The notes: generated by a model from the sequence alone, not told the origin. A stretch of 64,000 nucleotides of DNA from Thermodesulfobium sp. 4217-1 (GCF_039822205.1 NZ_JBAGBW010000011.1:1-64000), one strand, 5' to 3'. Numbered from the stretch's first letter, positions 24,404 through 34,508 are shown. Made by a program: numbers and translations.

Positions 24404-26284
24404 ATGCGAGATTTTATATTAGGAACTGCTGGACATATAGATCACGGTAAAACTGAATTGATTGCTAGGCTTACTGGCAGAAGAACAGAGCGCTTTCCTG
24501 AAGAGAAAAGTCGAGGCATGACTATTGACATCGGTTTTTCCAGCTTAAAGCTGCCCTCGGGAAAGATATTGGGTATTGTGGACGTTCCGGGACACGAAAG
24601 GTTTGTTGAAAACATGCTTGTTGGCTCTGCCGGTGTCGATCTTGCTCTTCTGGTAGTATCAGCCGATGAGGGGATAAAAGAGCAGACAAGAGAACACTTT
24701 GAGATACTTAGACTTTTAGAAATTAAAGACGGTCTGGTTGTTATTACGAAGAAAGATTTAGTTGAAGACGATTTGTTGGAATATCTGAAAGAAGAGATAA
24801 AAGACTTTGTCAAGGGGAGCTTTTTAGAAAATAAGCCTATAATTTGTGTTTCTTCAATAAATGGCGAGGGGTTCAATGAAATAATAGATGTTTTAAACGA
24901 TGAGGTAGAGAAGCTTTATTCAAAGCGCTATGACGATGACAAGAAACCTTTCAGACTCTTTATCGATAGAAAGTTCAAGATAAAGGGCTTTGGTCTTGTG
25001 CTTACGGGCACTGTGTATTCTGGAAAGGTTAGAGTTGGCGACACTCTTGAAATACTGCCATTTAAGGATGCTGTTAGGGTAAAAAATCTTGAGAGCCACT
25101 TTTCCAAAGTTCAAGAAGGGCATACAGGCATGAGGTTGGCTGTAAATGTTAATACTGCCCTGGATGAAAATTTTATAATGAGAGGCAGAGTGCTTGTTGA
25201 GAAAAACTATTATTTAGAATCCACAAAACTTGTGGGTTCTTTAAACGTTTTAAGCTCTTATGGATCTTTAAAGAACAACAAGAGAGCACATCTTTATATA
25301 GGATCGTCATCAAGCGTGTGCAGAATATCTTTTAATGAAGATGCGTCTGATGATAAAAATTCATACATTATAAAGATTGCTTGCCAGACTCCAATCTGTG
25401 CTGTCAGAGGCGATAAATTTATTTTAAGAGATCCTTCGGTAAAAAAGACGCTTGGTGGAGGCACTATACTAGACACCGAGCCTGCCAAATTAAGAGATCT
25501 GTCAACTTACCTAAGAGATAAATCGACTATTGATAATGGAGATCTGAAGTCTAATATTGCCCAGATTATAGAAAGAAAGGGTATTATAGAACTCTCTGAC
25601 ATATCTAAGAAAACAAGCTATAACGCTGACTATATTAAAGAATCTGTTACTAATGGAAATTTTAATATATTTGAGAATGAAGGGAAAATGTATTTTTTTA
25701 GTTCTGATTATCAGAAAGTCTTATTTGGAAAATTGGAAAACATTATTTTAGACATAGAGTCCAAAAATCCATATCAAACTCAGATTCCTAAGGAAGAGAT
25801 ATTGAAAAAATTAGACTCTCCGATTTCTCAGAACATTATAGACATGTTTGCCAGGCAAAAAGGATATTTAGACGATAAGACGTTTTTGCTGAAAGAAAGG
25901 GTTTCTGACAAGGTTTTGTCTTTGGTTGACAAAGTTGAAGAAGAAATTAAAAATTTGGGTTTTTCTGTTCTTCCAATTGACGAGATAAGTTTAAAATATA
26001 AAGATAAAAAAGCTTTTAACAATGCTATAGCATCTTTAAAAAGATCTCAGAAAGTCATACAGGTGTCTATCTCTCCAGAGATATATATACACTTCTCAAG
26101 TTTGGAAATTCTAACCAACTTATTAAGAGATTTTTTTGAAAGCAAGAGCGATCTTAGTGTTTTGGAATTTAAGGATCTCACGAAAACTACAAGAAAATTT
26201 TCTATTCCCCTTTTGGAATTTTGTGACAAACAATTTCTTACAAAAAGAGTGGGAAATATTAGACAGAATGGGAAAAAATTATAA
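24404..26284 (+). CDS. selB: Selenocysteine-specific elongation factor SelB
   Basis: A 626-residue GTPase that brings Sec-tRNA to UGA codons with a downstream SECIS hairpin. The G-motifs are GHIDHGKT (10-17), DVPGHE and TKKD; EF-Tu-like domains II and III follow, and then about 250 residues of winged-helix repeats that bind SECIS RNA. It starts a tight run selB-tatC-mobA/fdhD-tatA, with tatC beginning at the next base after its stop. Confidence 0.97.
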   Translation: MRDFILGTAGHIDHGKTELIARLTGRRTERFPEEKSRGMTIDIGFSSLKLPSGKILGIVDVPGHERFVENMLVGSAGVDLALLVVSADEGIKEQTREHFEILRLLEIKDGLVVITKKDLVEDDLLEYLKEEIKDFVKGSFLENKPIICVSSINGEGFNEIIDVLNDEVEKLYSKRYDDDKKPFRLFIDRKFKIKGFGLVLTGTVYSGKVRVGDTLEILPFKDAVRVKNLESHFSKVQEGHTGMRLAVNVNTALDENFIMRGRVLVEKNYYLESTKLVGSLNVLSSYGSLKNNKRAHLYIGSSSSVCRISFNEDASDDKNSYIIKIACQTPICAVRGDKFILRDPSVKKTLGGGTILDTEPAKLRDLSTYLRDKSTIDNGDLKSNIAQIIERKGIIELSDISKKTSYNADYIKESVTNGNFNIFENEGKMYFFSSDYQKVLFGKLENIILDIESKNPYQTQIPKEEILKKLDSPISQNIIDMFARQKGYLDDKTFLLKERVSDKVLSLVDKVEEEIKNLGFSVLPIDEISLKYKDKKAFNNAIASLKRSQKVIQVSISPEIYIHFSSLEILTNLLRDFFESKSDLSVLEFKDLTKTTRKFSIPLLEFCDKQFLTKRVGNIRQNGKKL

Positions 26285-27004
26285 GTGTTAAATGGTTTAG
26301 ACTTAGATTTTGAAAGACTTCACAAGTCTTTATGGATTATCTTAAAGCGCTTTAGAAATTTGATTTTTATATCAGTATTTCTTGTATCTGTTGGCGCTAT
26401 AGCAACATATTTTTTTATACCTGATTTAATGGAATATATTTCAAAGCCAGTTGGAAAACTTATATTTCTCACACCTATAGAGGCATTTATGACTCAAATG
26501 AAAATTTGCTTGATAGGAGGAATATATTTGGCATGGCCATATATTATCTTTTATTTCGCAAAAAATTTTATATTGCCCACAAAGGTTATTTCAAAAAAAA
26601 CGATGTGGATTGGAATATTGTCTGCGGTTTTACTTTTCTATTCAGGCTCAATGTTTGCATTTTTGGTAATCTTTCCAATCGGAATTAGGTTTTTGCTTAG
26701 CTTTGGATCCCCTGAAATTGAGCCCCTATTTTCTATTGGAAAATATGTTTCATTTGTATCTATGTTTGTATTTTCTTTTGGGCTACTTTTTGAAATGCCA
26801 GTCGTGCTCTTGGTTCTTGTTAGGCTGGGCATAATAAATTCCAAACAACTTGCTTCGCAAAGAAAGAAGGCAATACTTGGCTTTTTCATACTCGCAATGC
26901 TTGTGAGTCCAAGCACCGATGTCTTTACTCAGTGCACTATGGCGCTTCCTTTGGTAGTACTTTATGAAATCAGTATATGGATAGCAAGATTTTGGAAAAG
27001 ATAG
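26285..27004 (+). CDS. tatC: Twin-arginine translocase subunit TatC
   Basis: A 239-residue membrane protein with six predicted spans. The N-terminal cytoplasmic region (LDFERLHKSLWIILKRFR) is a diverged version of the usual HLEELR segment. The conserved FxTPIEAF appears as FLTPIEAFMTQMKI, and later AMLVSPSTDVFTQ matches the P-S-D motif near the last helices. TatC recognises twin-arginine signals on folded, cofactor-containing proteins such as formate dehydrogenase. The GTG start at 26285 abuts the selB stop; 28 bases overlap the next gene. Confidence 0.92.
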   Translation: MLNGLDLDFERLHKSLWIILKRFRNLIFISVFLVSVGAIATYFFIPDLMEYISKPVGKLIFLTPIEAFMTQMKICLIGGIYLAWPYIIFYFAKNFILPTKVISKKTMWIGILSAVLLFYSGSMFAFLVIFPIGIRFLLSFGSPEIEPLFSIGKYVSFVSMFVFSFGLLFEMPVVLLVLVRLGIINSKQLASQRKKAILGFFILAMLVSPSTDVFTQCTMALPLVVLYEISIWIARFWKR

Positions 27005-28353
27005 ATTTTTCTATAGCTATTTTATCTGGCGGCCAAAGTTCTCGAATGGGCCAGGATAAGTCGCTTATAGAACTAAATGGGAAAACAATGATTGAAAGAA
27101 TACTTGAGGAGTTTAAAGATGTCTCTAACGATATCTTTCTTATCACCAATACAGAAGAGATCTATTCTTTTTTAGACTTTCAAAAGTTTCCTGATATATA
27201 TAAAAATTTTGGTCCACTAGCAGGAATTCACAGCGCCCTCAAACATGCAAAAAATCAAAAAGTTCTTGTTTTAAGCTGTGATATGCCATTTGTAAGCAAA
27301 GAGTTTGCTTTGTACTTACTTGGTAAATCAAATGGATTTGATGTTACAGTACCTATTTATAGGGAGTCTTACGAGCCATTGTTTGCTATCTATGATAAAA
27401 AAATTGTCGACGTTATAGAAAGGTATCTAAGAGAAAATGAGAGAAAAATAATATCTTTTTATCCTGACGTGAAGGTGAAAAAAATAGAAGAAGATGAGAT
27501 ATCAGATTTTTTTGATACTGCACTTTTGTTTTTTAATGTAAATACGCCTTCTGATCTCGAATATGCAAAACAGATACTTAATTTGCACTTGAATATATCT
27601 CCACTGGAGAGAATTAGCGTGATTAACTACAAGGAAGGCTTGGTAGAAAAGTCAAGGATATTTGTTCCGTGCGAAGAAGAGGTAAACATATACGTCAACA
27701 ATAATTTTTTTGTATCGTCAAGACTGTCTCCTACCCATTTAACTGAATATATAAAGGGTTTTTTGTTTAGTGAGGGGTTGGTGGCGTCAAAAGACGACAT
27801 AAAAAGTATAAACATTAAAAACAAAGATATATTTGTTGAGCTTGCCTACCCCTTTAAGAAGCAAGATATGGTTCTTACATCGGGTTGTTTTGGTGGAAAA
27901 TCTTTCAGAAAGATGAAGAAGCAGAATTTGCCTGTCGTAAAAAGTGAGCTTAAGGTTGGTTTGGATGTTATCTTTAAAAGGTTGAGAGATTTTTTACACA
28001 CGAACAACCTTTATAGAATAAGTGGAGGTATACACGCTGCTGCGCTTTCCACAAAGGAATCTTTGCTGTTTCTTTGTGAAGATATTGGGAGGCACAACGC
28101 TGTTGATAAGGCTATTGGTTGGGCTTTGGAAAGAGATATTTCTGATGCATTTCTTTTTGTCACTGGTAGGGTTTCTTCTGAAATGGCAATGAAGGCTATA
28201 TATTTTGGCATTCCTATTATCGTTTCTATGACTGCTGCATCGAATGTGGCAGTAGATTTTTGTGACTTTTCTAATGTTACTCTAATTGGTTATGCTAAAA
28301 TGAATAGTTGCAAGATATATTCGAGTCAAGAGAGAATTATGGAGGTGTTTTAA
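26977..28353 (+). CDS. MobA-FdhD fusion for molybdenum/tungsten formate dehydrogenase maturation
   Basis: A 458-residue protein with two complete domains. Residues about 11-200 are MobA (molybdenum cofactor guanylyltransferase): AILSGGQSSRMGQDKSL, GPLAGIHSAL, and LVLSCDMPFV. Residues about 208-458 are FdhD, the sulfurtransferase that carries sulfur from cysteine desulfurase to the molybdenum cofactor of formate dehydrogenase: EYIKGFLFSEGL, TSGCFGGKS (Cys304), GGIHAAAL, EDIGRHNAVDKA and TGRVSSEM. FdhD is known to bind bis-MGD, the product of MobA, so the fusion would channel cofactor. An internal start for FdhD alone is not evident. The start may instead be TTG 26992. Confidence 0.95.
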   Translation: MDSKILEKIDFSIAILSGGQSSRMGQDKSLIELNGKTMIERILEEFKDVSNDIFLITNTEEIYSFLDFQKFPDIYKNFGPLAGIHSALKHAKNQKVLVLSCDMPFVSKEFALYLLGKSNGFDVTVPIYRESYEPLFAIYDKKIVDVIERYLRENERKIISFYPDVKVKKIEEDEISDFFDTALLFFNVNTPSDLEYAKQILNLHLNISPLERISVINYKEGLVEKSRIFVPCEEEVNIYVNNNFFVSSRLSPTHLTEYIKGFLFSEGLVASKDDIKSINIKNKDIFVELAYPFKKQDMVLTSGCFGGKSFRKMKKQNLPVVKSELKVGLDVIFKRLRDFLHTNNLYRISGGIHAAALSTKESLLFLCEDIGRHNAVDKAIGWALERDISDAFLFVTGRVSSEMAMKAIYFGIPIIVSMTAASNVAVDFCDFSNVTLIGYAKMNSCKIYSSQERIMEVF

Positions 28354-28563
28354 ATGATTGGTACCCAGGAGCTAGTTATTGTTTTGGTTATAGCGTTAAT
28401 CTTGTTTGGGCCAAGTAGGTTGCCAGAATTGGGAAATTCGGTGGGCAAGGCTATAAAGTCTTTTAAGCAGGGCATGGATGAGGTTACAGAGGAGCCAAAA
28501 AAGGAAGAAAAGAAGGAAGCAACAGAAATTAGTGCAAAGACTGAGGATACCGAAAAGAAGTAG
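28354..28563 (+). CDS. tatA: Twin-arginine translocase subunit TatA/TatE
   Basis: A 69-residue protein with a short N-terminal membrane helix (about residues 5-20), the hinge FGPSRLPELG, an amphipathic helix (GNSVGKAIKSFKQGM) and a Lys/Glu-rich tail. It forms the translocation pore with TatC. GGAGGTG precedes the ATG, which directly follows the mobA/fdhD stop. Confidence 0.95.
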   Translation: MIGTQELVIVLVIALILFGPSRLPELGNSVGKAIKSFKQGMDEVTEEPKKEEKKEATEISAKTEDTEKK

Positions 28564-28570
28564 ATAACCT

Positions 28571-29893
28571 TTAGTGTAGTCTTAAGATAAAGTTTATTAT
28601 AAAGGCTATGGCAATTATCAGTGAAATCAAATTTATATCTTTAAATTTCCCAGTTAAGGCTTTTATAGATACATAGGATATAAATCCCGCTGCGATACCG
28701 TTTGCGATTGAAAAGGAAAGCGGCATAAGGATGATAGTCATAAAAGCAGGGAAGCTTTCGGTCAAATCGGAAAAATCTATCCTGTGAATTTCTGAAAACA
28801 TTAGCGTGCCCACCATTATTAGTGCTGGAGATGTGGCAATTGCGGGCACTATTCCTATAAGCGGAGTGAAGATGGTGGCAAGTCCAAAGCACAACGCAAC
28901 AACTAATGCAGTAAGACCTGTTCTGCCGCCCTCTGCTATGCCAGCCGCGCTCTCTATGTAAGAAGTAACAGTAGACGTGCCAAGCAGAGCACTTATCATC
29001 GTTCCTGCTGAGTCTGAGACAAGGGCCTTATTTAGATTTGGTATGTTTCCATCTTTATCAATTATCTTGCCCTTTGTGGTAAGCCCTATTAGTGTGCCCA
29101 TGTTGTCAAAGAGCTCTACTATTGAAAATGTAAATATAATTCCTATTATTCCGTAGTGAATTGCTCCAAGTAAATCCATTTTCAGGAAGGTATCTGATAT
29201 ATTCGGAATTGAAAAAGAAATCAGGTCGTTCATAGAAGTTGGCGCTTTTGTGATACCAAATATCATTGAAAGAATGGTCGTCAGAAGAATGCCAATTAAA
29301 ATTGCACCCTTTGTCCCCCTGCTCATAAGCGCTGCAGTAACTATGAGTCCGAATGAAGCTATGAGAACTCCAGGAGACACGAGATGTCCAAAAGATACCA
29401 AAGTGTCTTTGTTTTCTACTATTATGCCTGCATTTTTGAAGCCTATGAGCGCGATAAAGAGTCCTATACCTACTGCTATAGAGGTTCTAAGCACTGCTGG
29501 AATGCCCATAAATATTGCTTTTCTGATGTTTGTGACGCTTAATATGAAGAAAAATATTCCAGATATGAAGACAGCTCCCAGTGCGGTCTCCCAGGAAAGT
29601 CCCATCCCAATAACTACCGTATAGGTGAAAAAGGCGTTCAATCCCATTCCTGGCGCTACCGCAATTGGTAGATTTGCCCATAGCCCCATCAATATAGTTG
29701 CAATTATTGTAGAATAGATGGTAGCACCTATCGCAGCTTCTTTTGGTATTCCTGCCTGTGAAAGAATAGACGGGTTGACAAAGATAATGTACGAAAGGGT
29801 AACAAAAGTAGTAAAGCCAGCAATAATCTCAGTTCTAACGTTTGTTTTTCTTGAGCTCAGATGAAATACTTTTTCAAAGAGATTTGATATCAA
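28571..29893 (-). CDS. NCS2 family purine permease (AzgA/PbuG type)
   Basis: A 440-residue transporter with about 13 membrane spans, of the guanine/hypoxanthine subgroup. Landmarks: TEIIAGFTTFVTLSYIIFVNP near the N-terminus, the APGMGLNAFFTY signature, VELFDNMGTL, and the GTSTVTSYIESAAGI loop. It imports purine bases by proton symport. It is convergent with tatA (7 bases apart). No purine riboswitch was recognised in its leader. Confidence 0.93.
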   Translation of the reverse strand: MISNLFEKVFHLSSRKTNVRTEIIAGFTTFVTLSYIIFVNPSILSQAGIPKEAAIGATIYSTIIATILMGLWANLPIAVAPGMGLNAFFTYTVVIGMGLSWETALGAVFISGIFFFILSVTNIRKAIFMGIPAVLRTSIAVGIGLFIALIGFKNAGIIVENKDTLVSFGHLVSPGVLIASFGLIVTAALMSRGTKGAILIGILLTTILSMIFGITKAPTSMNDLISFSIPNISDTFLKMDLLGAIHYGIIGIIFTFSIVELFDNMGTLIGLTTKGKIIDKDGNIPNLNKALVSDSAGTMISALLGTSTVTSYIESAAGIAEGGRTGLTALVVALCFGLATIFTPLIGIVPAIATSPALIMVGTLMFSEIHRIDFSDLTESFPAFMTIILMPLSFSIANGIAAGFISYVSIKALTGKFKDINLISLIIAIAFIINFILRLH

Positions 29894-30138
29894 TTTCCAC
29901 CTCGAAATAAAAGTTTAATTTATATATTTTACATCTTTAAATAATATTAACATAGAATATAATTTATCTTCTTCTTTGAGAGTTTTTTTATCTTCACATT
30001 TAATGAGGAATTATTCTGAGGAGGTATGTAGAAAAAACTATCTTTAAGATGTTTTGTATTTTATCTTTTTGTAGAAATAATTGCTTAAGTGAATTACAAT
30101 GTTAGTTTGGTATTTTTATAAATAATTTGGAGGTAAAT

Positions 30139-31932
30139 TTGTTAAGAAGCGATGTAAGAAATGTTGCAATAATTGCACACGTTGATCACGGTAAAACTAC
30201 CTTGGTCGATGCAATGTTAAAGCAAAGCGGAGTTTTCAGAGCCAATGAAGTTGTTGGCGAGAGGATTATGGACTCAAACGATCTGGAAAGGGAAAGAGGC
30301 ATAACAATATTGTCCAAAAATACTTCTATCTTTTATAAAGATGTGAAGATAAATATTGTAGATACTCCAGGACATGCTGATTTTGGCGCAGAAGTTGAGA
30401 GAATTTTAAACATGGTTGACGGGGTTCTATTGCTTGTTGACGCGTTTGAAGGACCTATGCCGCAAACAAAATACGTTCTGAGAAAAGCCCTTGAACAAAA
30501 TCTTAAACCTATAGTCGTTATAAACAAGATTGATAGACCCGATCAAAGGGTTGATGAGGTCTTAGATGAGGTTTTAGAGCTATTTATCGAGTTGGATGCT
30601 CCTGATGCCTTGCTGGATTTTCCTGTTATTTATACCTCTGCAAAACAAGGCATTGCAAAGTCATCAATGGAGGAAGAGAGTTCAAACCTTATCCCCCTAT
30701 TTGATGCGTTAATTGAGCAAATACCAATGCCAAAAGGCGATCTGGACGCACCCTTTCAAATTTTGGTTACCACACTTGATCACGATGAATATATTGGCAG
30801 AATTGCTATTGGCAGGGTAATGAGAGGCAAGATTCTAAATAAGCAAAACGTTTTGGTATTAAATGGCTATGAAGAAAGAAAGGCTAAGATTAGCAAGCTC
30901 TTTACTTATGAGGGTTTAAAGAGAATAGAGATTCAAGAGGTGACCTGTGGCGATATAATAGCGATTTGTGGAATTGAAGATATAAAGATAGGTGAAACTA
31001 TAGCGGATCCAGATGAGCCAGAGGTGCTTCCTGGCATTTATATTGATGAGCCAACCGTCTCCATGATATTTTCGGTAAACAATAGCCCTTTTGCTGGACA
31101 AGAAGGTAGTTTTGTAACATCAAGGCATTTAAACGAAAGATTATTTAAAGAACTTCAAACCAACCTCAGTTTAAGGGTAAATCAAACAGGATCTACTGAC
31201 TCATTCGATGTTTGCGGAAGAGGAGAACTTCACCTCTCTATTTTGATTGAAACTATGAGAAGAGAAGGTTATGAGTTTCAGGTTGAGAGGCCAAAGGTAA
31301 TCAACAAAGTAATTAACGGCGAAAAATGTGAGCCGATGGAGTTCTTGACTATCGACGTACCAAAAGAGCATATGGGCACTGTTATGGATATATTGGGAAG
31401 AAGAAAAGCAGAATTAACAAACATGTTAGAACTAGCAGGCTATATTAGGCTCGAATTTATTGTGCCAGCAAGGGGGCTTATAGGTTTTAGATCTACCTTT
31501 CTAACCAGCACAAAGGGGACTGGAATTATGCACCATGTTTTTCACGGCTACGCTCCATACAAGGGGGATGTTCCGCAAAGACAAAATGGTGTAATGGTTT
31601 CAATGGAAACAGGGCAGGTCACTTCTTATGCCCTTTCAAATCTTGAAGACAGAGGGATATTGTTTGTAATTCCTGGCACAGATGTTTATAAGGGTATGGT
31701 CATAGGTGAAAATGCTAAGGAAGTGGATCTGTGGGTTAACCCATGTAAGAAAAAACACCTTACAAATATTCGTTCGGCTACGAGTGATGAGGCCATCAGG
31801 CTCGATACTCCGAGAATTTTTAGCCTTGAGCAGGCATTGGAGTATATCAATGATGACGAATTGGTTGAAATTACCCCAAAAAGTATTAGGTTAAGGAAGA
31901 AGGCTCTTAATAGAAATCCAAGAATGAATTAA
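30139..31932 (+). CDS. typA: Ribosome-binding GTPase TypA/BipA
   Basis: A 597-residue translational GTPase related to EF-G, involved in 50S subunit assembly and stress growth. The G-motifs are AHVDHGKTT (13-21), the switch I region [22 protein letters not shown] and NKIDR; the C-terminal domain has the TypA-specific [23 protein letters not shown] 30139 lies four bases after GGAGGT, so it is preferred over the in-frame TTG at 30127 within the ribosome site. Confidence 0.97.
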   Translation: MLRSDVRNVAIIAHVDHGKTTLVDAMLKQSGVFRANEVVGERIMDSNDLERERGITILSKNTSIFYKDVKINIVDTPGHADFGAEVERILNMVDGVLLLVDAFEGPMPQTKYVLRKALEQNLKPIVVINKIDRPDQRVDEVLDEVLELFIELDAPDALLDFPVIYTSAKQGIAKSSMEEESSNLIPLFDALIEQIPMPKGDLDAPFQILVTTLDHDEYIGRIAIGRVMRGKILNKQNVLVLNGYEERKAKISKLFTYEGLKRIEIQEVTCGDIIAICGIEDIKIGETIADPDEPEVLPGIYIDEPTVSMIFSVNNSPFAGQEGSFVTSRHLNERLFKELQTNLSLRVNQTGSTDSFDVCGRGELHLSILIETMRREGYEFQVERPKVINKVINGEKCEPMEFLTIDVPKEHMGTVMDILGRRKAELTNMLELAGYIRLEFIVPARGLIGFRSTFLTSTKGTGIMHHVFHGYAPYKGDVPQRQNGVMVSMETGQVTSYALSNLEDRGILFVIPGTDVYKGMVIGENAKEVDLWVNPCKKKHLTNIRSATSDEAIRLDTPRIFSLEQALEYINDDELVEITPKSIRLRKKALNRNPRMN

Positions 31933-31956
31933 TTTATCGAGTTTAGGAGAGATAAA

Positions 31957-33015
31957 ATGAAACCCTGGATAGAGGTTGATCTGGATGCAATTTTATCAAA
32001 TTATAAATTAATTAAAGAACATGTAAAAAAAGATTTGATACCAGTCATAAAGAGCAATGCTTATGGTATGGGTTTGATTCCTGTTGCAAATGCTCTGAAA
32101 GATGTAACAGATCTTATTGCTATTGGAGATATTGAAGAGGCTCAGACCCTTAGGCTATCGGGATTTAATGGAGCGCTACTCTTAATCGTGCCAATTCTCT
32201 CAAGAGAAGAGGCTGAGTTTTGCGTTCATTATAATGTCTGCGCAGCTTTAGATTCCTTTGATATGGCATCAATTTTATCGGATGCTGCAAAAAGAAGTTC
32301 TAAAATTATTGATGTCCATATCAAAGTTGATATCGGTATGCACAGATTTGGTGTTAAACCAGAAGATTTAGATGGCTTTATAGATGAAATAAAATATTTA
32401 CCGAATATAAGAGTAAAGGGGATGTTTTCTCATTTTCCGCTTGGGGCATCTCACATTACCGAAGAGCAATTTAAGACGTTTGCTTCTCTGTCTTCAAAAC
32501 ATAAAGATCTGATGATTCATCTGCCAAACTCCCAAAATACTGTGGAAAATTTTGACTTATTAAGATTTATACCAAGATGTGGTCTCTTGATTTATGGAGC
32601 TATGCCATCTGAGGTTGAAAGTATTAAATTACAAAATGTTATTAAGCTAAAGGCTAATGTTGTAAAAATTCAACATATTTCTGAGGGGCAGAGTTGGTCT
32701 TATGGATATTCATACACTGCACAAAGGGACTCTAAAATTGCAGTTATATCTATTGGATATTCTGATGGGTTGAAGAGATCTCTTTCGAATAGGTGGAACG
32801 TAAAGGTGAGAGGCAATATTTGTCCATTGAGAGGTACTATTAATATGAATTTTTCTTTTATCGACATTACGGGATTTGATAATGTGCGAGTGGGGGATGA
32901 GGCCATTTTAATAGATGAAGATTTGCGGGTTGAAGATATGGCAAAAATAGTAGATACTGTGCCGCATGAGATTCTGGTATCTTTAAGAGAAAGCATAAAA
33001 AGAGTTTACATTTAG
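31957..33015 (+). CDS. alr: Alanine racemase
   Basis: A 352-residue PLP enzyme making D-alanine for peptidoglycan. The PLP lysine is Lys32 (VIKSNAYGMG) and the second catalytic base is Tyr268 (SIGYSDG). The fold is an N-terminal TIM barrel and C-terminal beta domain. AGGAGA precedes the ATG, and a strong terminator follows at 33102-33142. Confidence 0.96.
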   Translation: MKPWIEVDLDAILSNYKLIKEHVKKDLIPVIKSNAYGMGLIPVANALKDVTDLIAIGDIEEAQTLRLSGFNGALLLIVPILSREEAEFCVHYNVCAALDSFDMASILSDAAKRSSKIIDVHIKVDIGMHRFGVKPEDLDGFIDEIKYLPNIRVKGMFSHFPLGASHITEEQFKTFASLSSKHKDLMIHLPNSQNTVENFDLLRFIPRCGLLIYGAMPSEVESIKLQNVIKLKANVVKIQHISEGQSWSYGYSYTAQRDSKIAVISIGYSDGLKRSLSNRWNVKVRGNICPLRGTINMNFSFIDITGFDNVRVGDEAILIDEDLRVEDMAKIVDTVPHEILVSLRESIKRVYI

Positions 33016-33101
33016 ATATAAAATTTACTTATCGATTTGTTACTTGTATTAAAATTAACATCTATGTAAGTTTTTAGGTTCACTACCAAATGTTTTCTTA
33101 T

Positions 33102-33142
33102 GCCATTTTTTAAATTCATGAATTTAAAAAATGGCTTTTTTT
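33102..33142. terminator. Perfect 34-bp palindromic terminator after alr
   Basis: Bases 33102-33135 form an uninterrupted palindrome from GCCATTTTTTAAATTC to its complement, centred on AATTCATGAATT and followed by seven Ts. A- and T-runs on both sides could allow termination in either direction. Confidence 0.85.
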
Positions 33143-33304
33143 ATAGTAAGTAACAAATCTTTCTTGTCTAATTGTCAAATATATTATTTTACAAATCTTT
33201 TTTAATCTAATTCTAATGTATAAACACACTTTATTTGAAATGATTGACATAATTGGAATATAGCTATAAAATTTCAATAATTTATTGAGGAAGGGGTGTA
33301 TTAT

Positions 33305-34453
33305 ATGAAACGTTATGGGGTTTATGCTTTGCTTTTTGTTCTGTTTGCTTTTGGTGCATTTTTTGTTGCTGGATGTTCAGGTCAGAATAAGCCAGCTGGC
33401 GAGTCAAACGTTATCAAAATTGGTTTTGCTGCTCCTCTTAGTGGTTCTCAAGCTGAGATGGGTACCTATCTTAAAAATGGCGCGATTATGGCTATTGATA
33501 AGATAAACGCAAAAGGCGGAATCAATGGCAAAAAACTTGAACTTGTCACAATGGATGATAAGGCCGATCCCAAAGAGGCCGTCTCTGTTGCTCAGAAGTT
33601 TGCTGCAGATCCTTCAATAGTAGCAGTTATTGGTCACCTTAATTCTGGTGCATCTATCCCTGCTTCTGCTATCTATCATCAAGCGGGTCTTGTAATGGTT
33701 TCACCATCTTCGACAAACCCGAAACTTACCGAACAGGGTTTCAACAACGTATTTAGGGTTTGTACTACTGACGCTATGCAGGGTCCTTTTGCTGCAAAAT
33801 ACCTCAAGGATAATTTGAAAAAAGAAACTGTTGTAGTCCTTGATGACAAGACTGCGTATGGTCAGGGTCTTGCAGATGAGTTTGCAAAGGCATTTCAGGC
33901 TGATGGCGGAAAGATCCTGATGAGAGAGGGAATAAATCAGGGGGACAAAGACTTTACCGCTCTCTTGACAAAGATAAAGTCCCTAAATCCACAGGCTATA
34001 TATTTTGGCGGAATGTATCCTGAAGCCGGACAGATGGTAAAACAGATGAAGGCGTTAGGAATGAACAAGATTGACTTTCTAAGCGGTGACGGTGTAGAAG
34101 ATCCTGCATTCACAAAGATTGCCGGCGCTGATGCAAACGGTACTTATGCAAGCAACGTTGGTCCTGCAATTGAAAAGATTCCTGGGGCTAAGGCCTTTAT
34201 TGATGAATACACAAAGAAGTTTGGAACAGCACCTGGTCCATATGCGCTCTTTGGCTATGATGCGGCTCTTGCGGTAATTACAGCTCTTGAAAAGGCTCCA
34301 AAGCCAGATAGGGCAGATGTATTGAAGGTTATGCCAACTGTTAGCTTTGAAGGCATGCTTGGAAAGACATCTTTTGATAGTAAGGGCGACACAACAAATA
34401 AAGTTCTTACTATGTTCGAAGTTAAAAACGATCAATGGCAACCTGTTGATTAG
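33305..34453 (+). CDS. Branched-chain amino-acid-type ABC substrate-binding lipoprotein
   Basis: A 382-residue periplasmic binding protein of the LivJ/LivK (Peripla_BP_6) type. The signal peptide ends in a lipobox (FVAGC, Cys24), so it is membrane-anchored. The mature part opens IKIGFAAPLSGSQAEMG and has two Rossmann-like lobes (GGINGKKLELVTMDDKADP, VVVLDDKTAYGQGLAD, MYPEAGQM). No permease or ATPase genes lie nearby, so it must serve a transporter encoded elsewhere or a sensor. It has its own AGGAAGGGG site and terminator, so is likely a single-gene transcript. Confidence 0.93.
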   Translation: MKRYGVYALLFVLFAFGAFFVAGCSGQNKPAGESNVIKIGFAAPLSGSQAEMGTYLKNGAIMAIDKINAKGGINGKKLELVTMDDKADPKEAVSVAQKFAADPSIVAVIGHLNSGASIPASAIYHQAGLVMVSPSSTNPKLTEQGFNNVFRVCTTDAMQGPFAAKYLKDNLKKETVVVLDDKTAYGQGLADEFAKAFQADGGKILMREGINQGDKDFTALLTKIKSLNPQAIYFGGMYPEAGQMVKQMKALGMNKIDFLSGDGVEDPAFTKIAGADANGTYASNVGPAIEKIPGAKAFIDEYTKKFGTAPGPYALFGYDAALAVITALEKAPKPDRADVLKVMPTVSFEGMLGKTSFDSKGDTTNKVLTMFEVKNDQWQPVD

Positions 34454-34473
34454 ACGATTTAATTAATATTTTA

Positions 34474-34508
34474 AAAGATGGCGAGAATCTCGCCATCTTT
34501 TTTTTTGG
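34474..34508 (+). terminator. Rho-independent terminator after the binding-protein gene
   Basis: AAAGATGGCGAGA (34474-34486) pairs perfectly with TCTCGCCATCTTT (34488-34500), followed by more Ts. It has a GC-rich core, unlike the AT-rich surroundings. Confidence 0.92.

Noticed and set aside
24442-24876. 144-residue minus-strand frame inside selB
   Set aside because: Serine-rich antisense shadow of a conserved GTPase domain.
23310-28563. Selenoprotein gene with in-frame TGA near selC/selB
   Set aside because: All genes here are complete in one frame to a normal stop, and no coding continuation past a TGA was found.
29894-30138. Possible purine riboswitch upstream of the NCS2 permease
   Set aside because: Neither strand shows the conserved purine aptamer core; only AT-rich sequence is visible.
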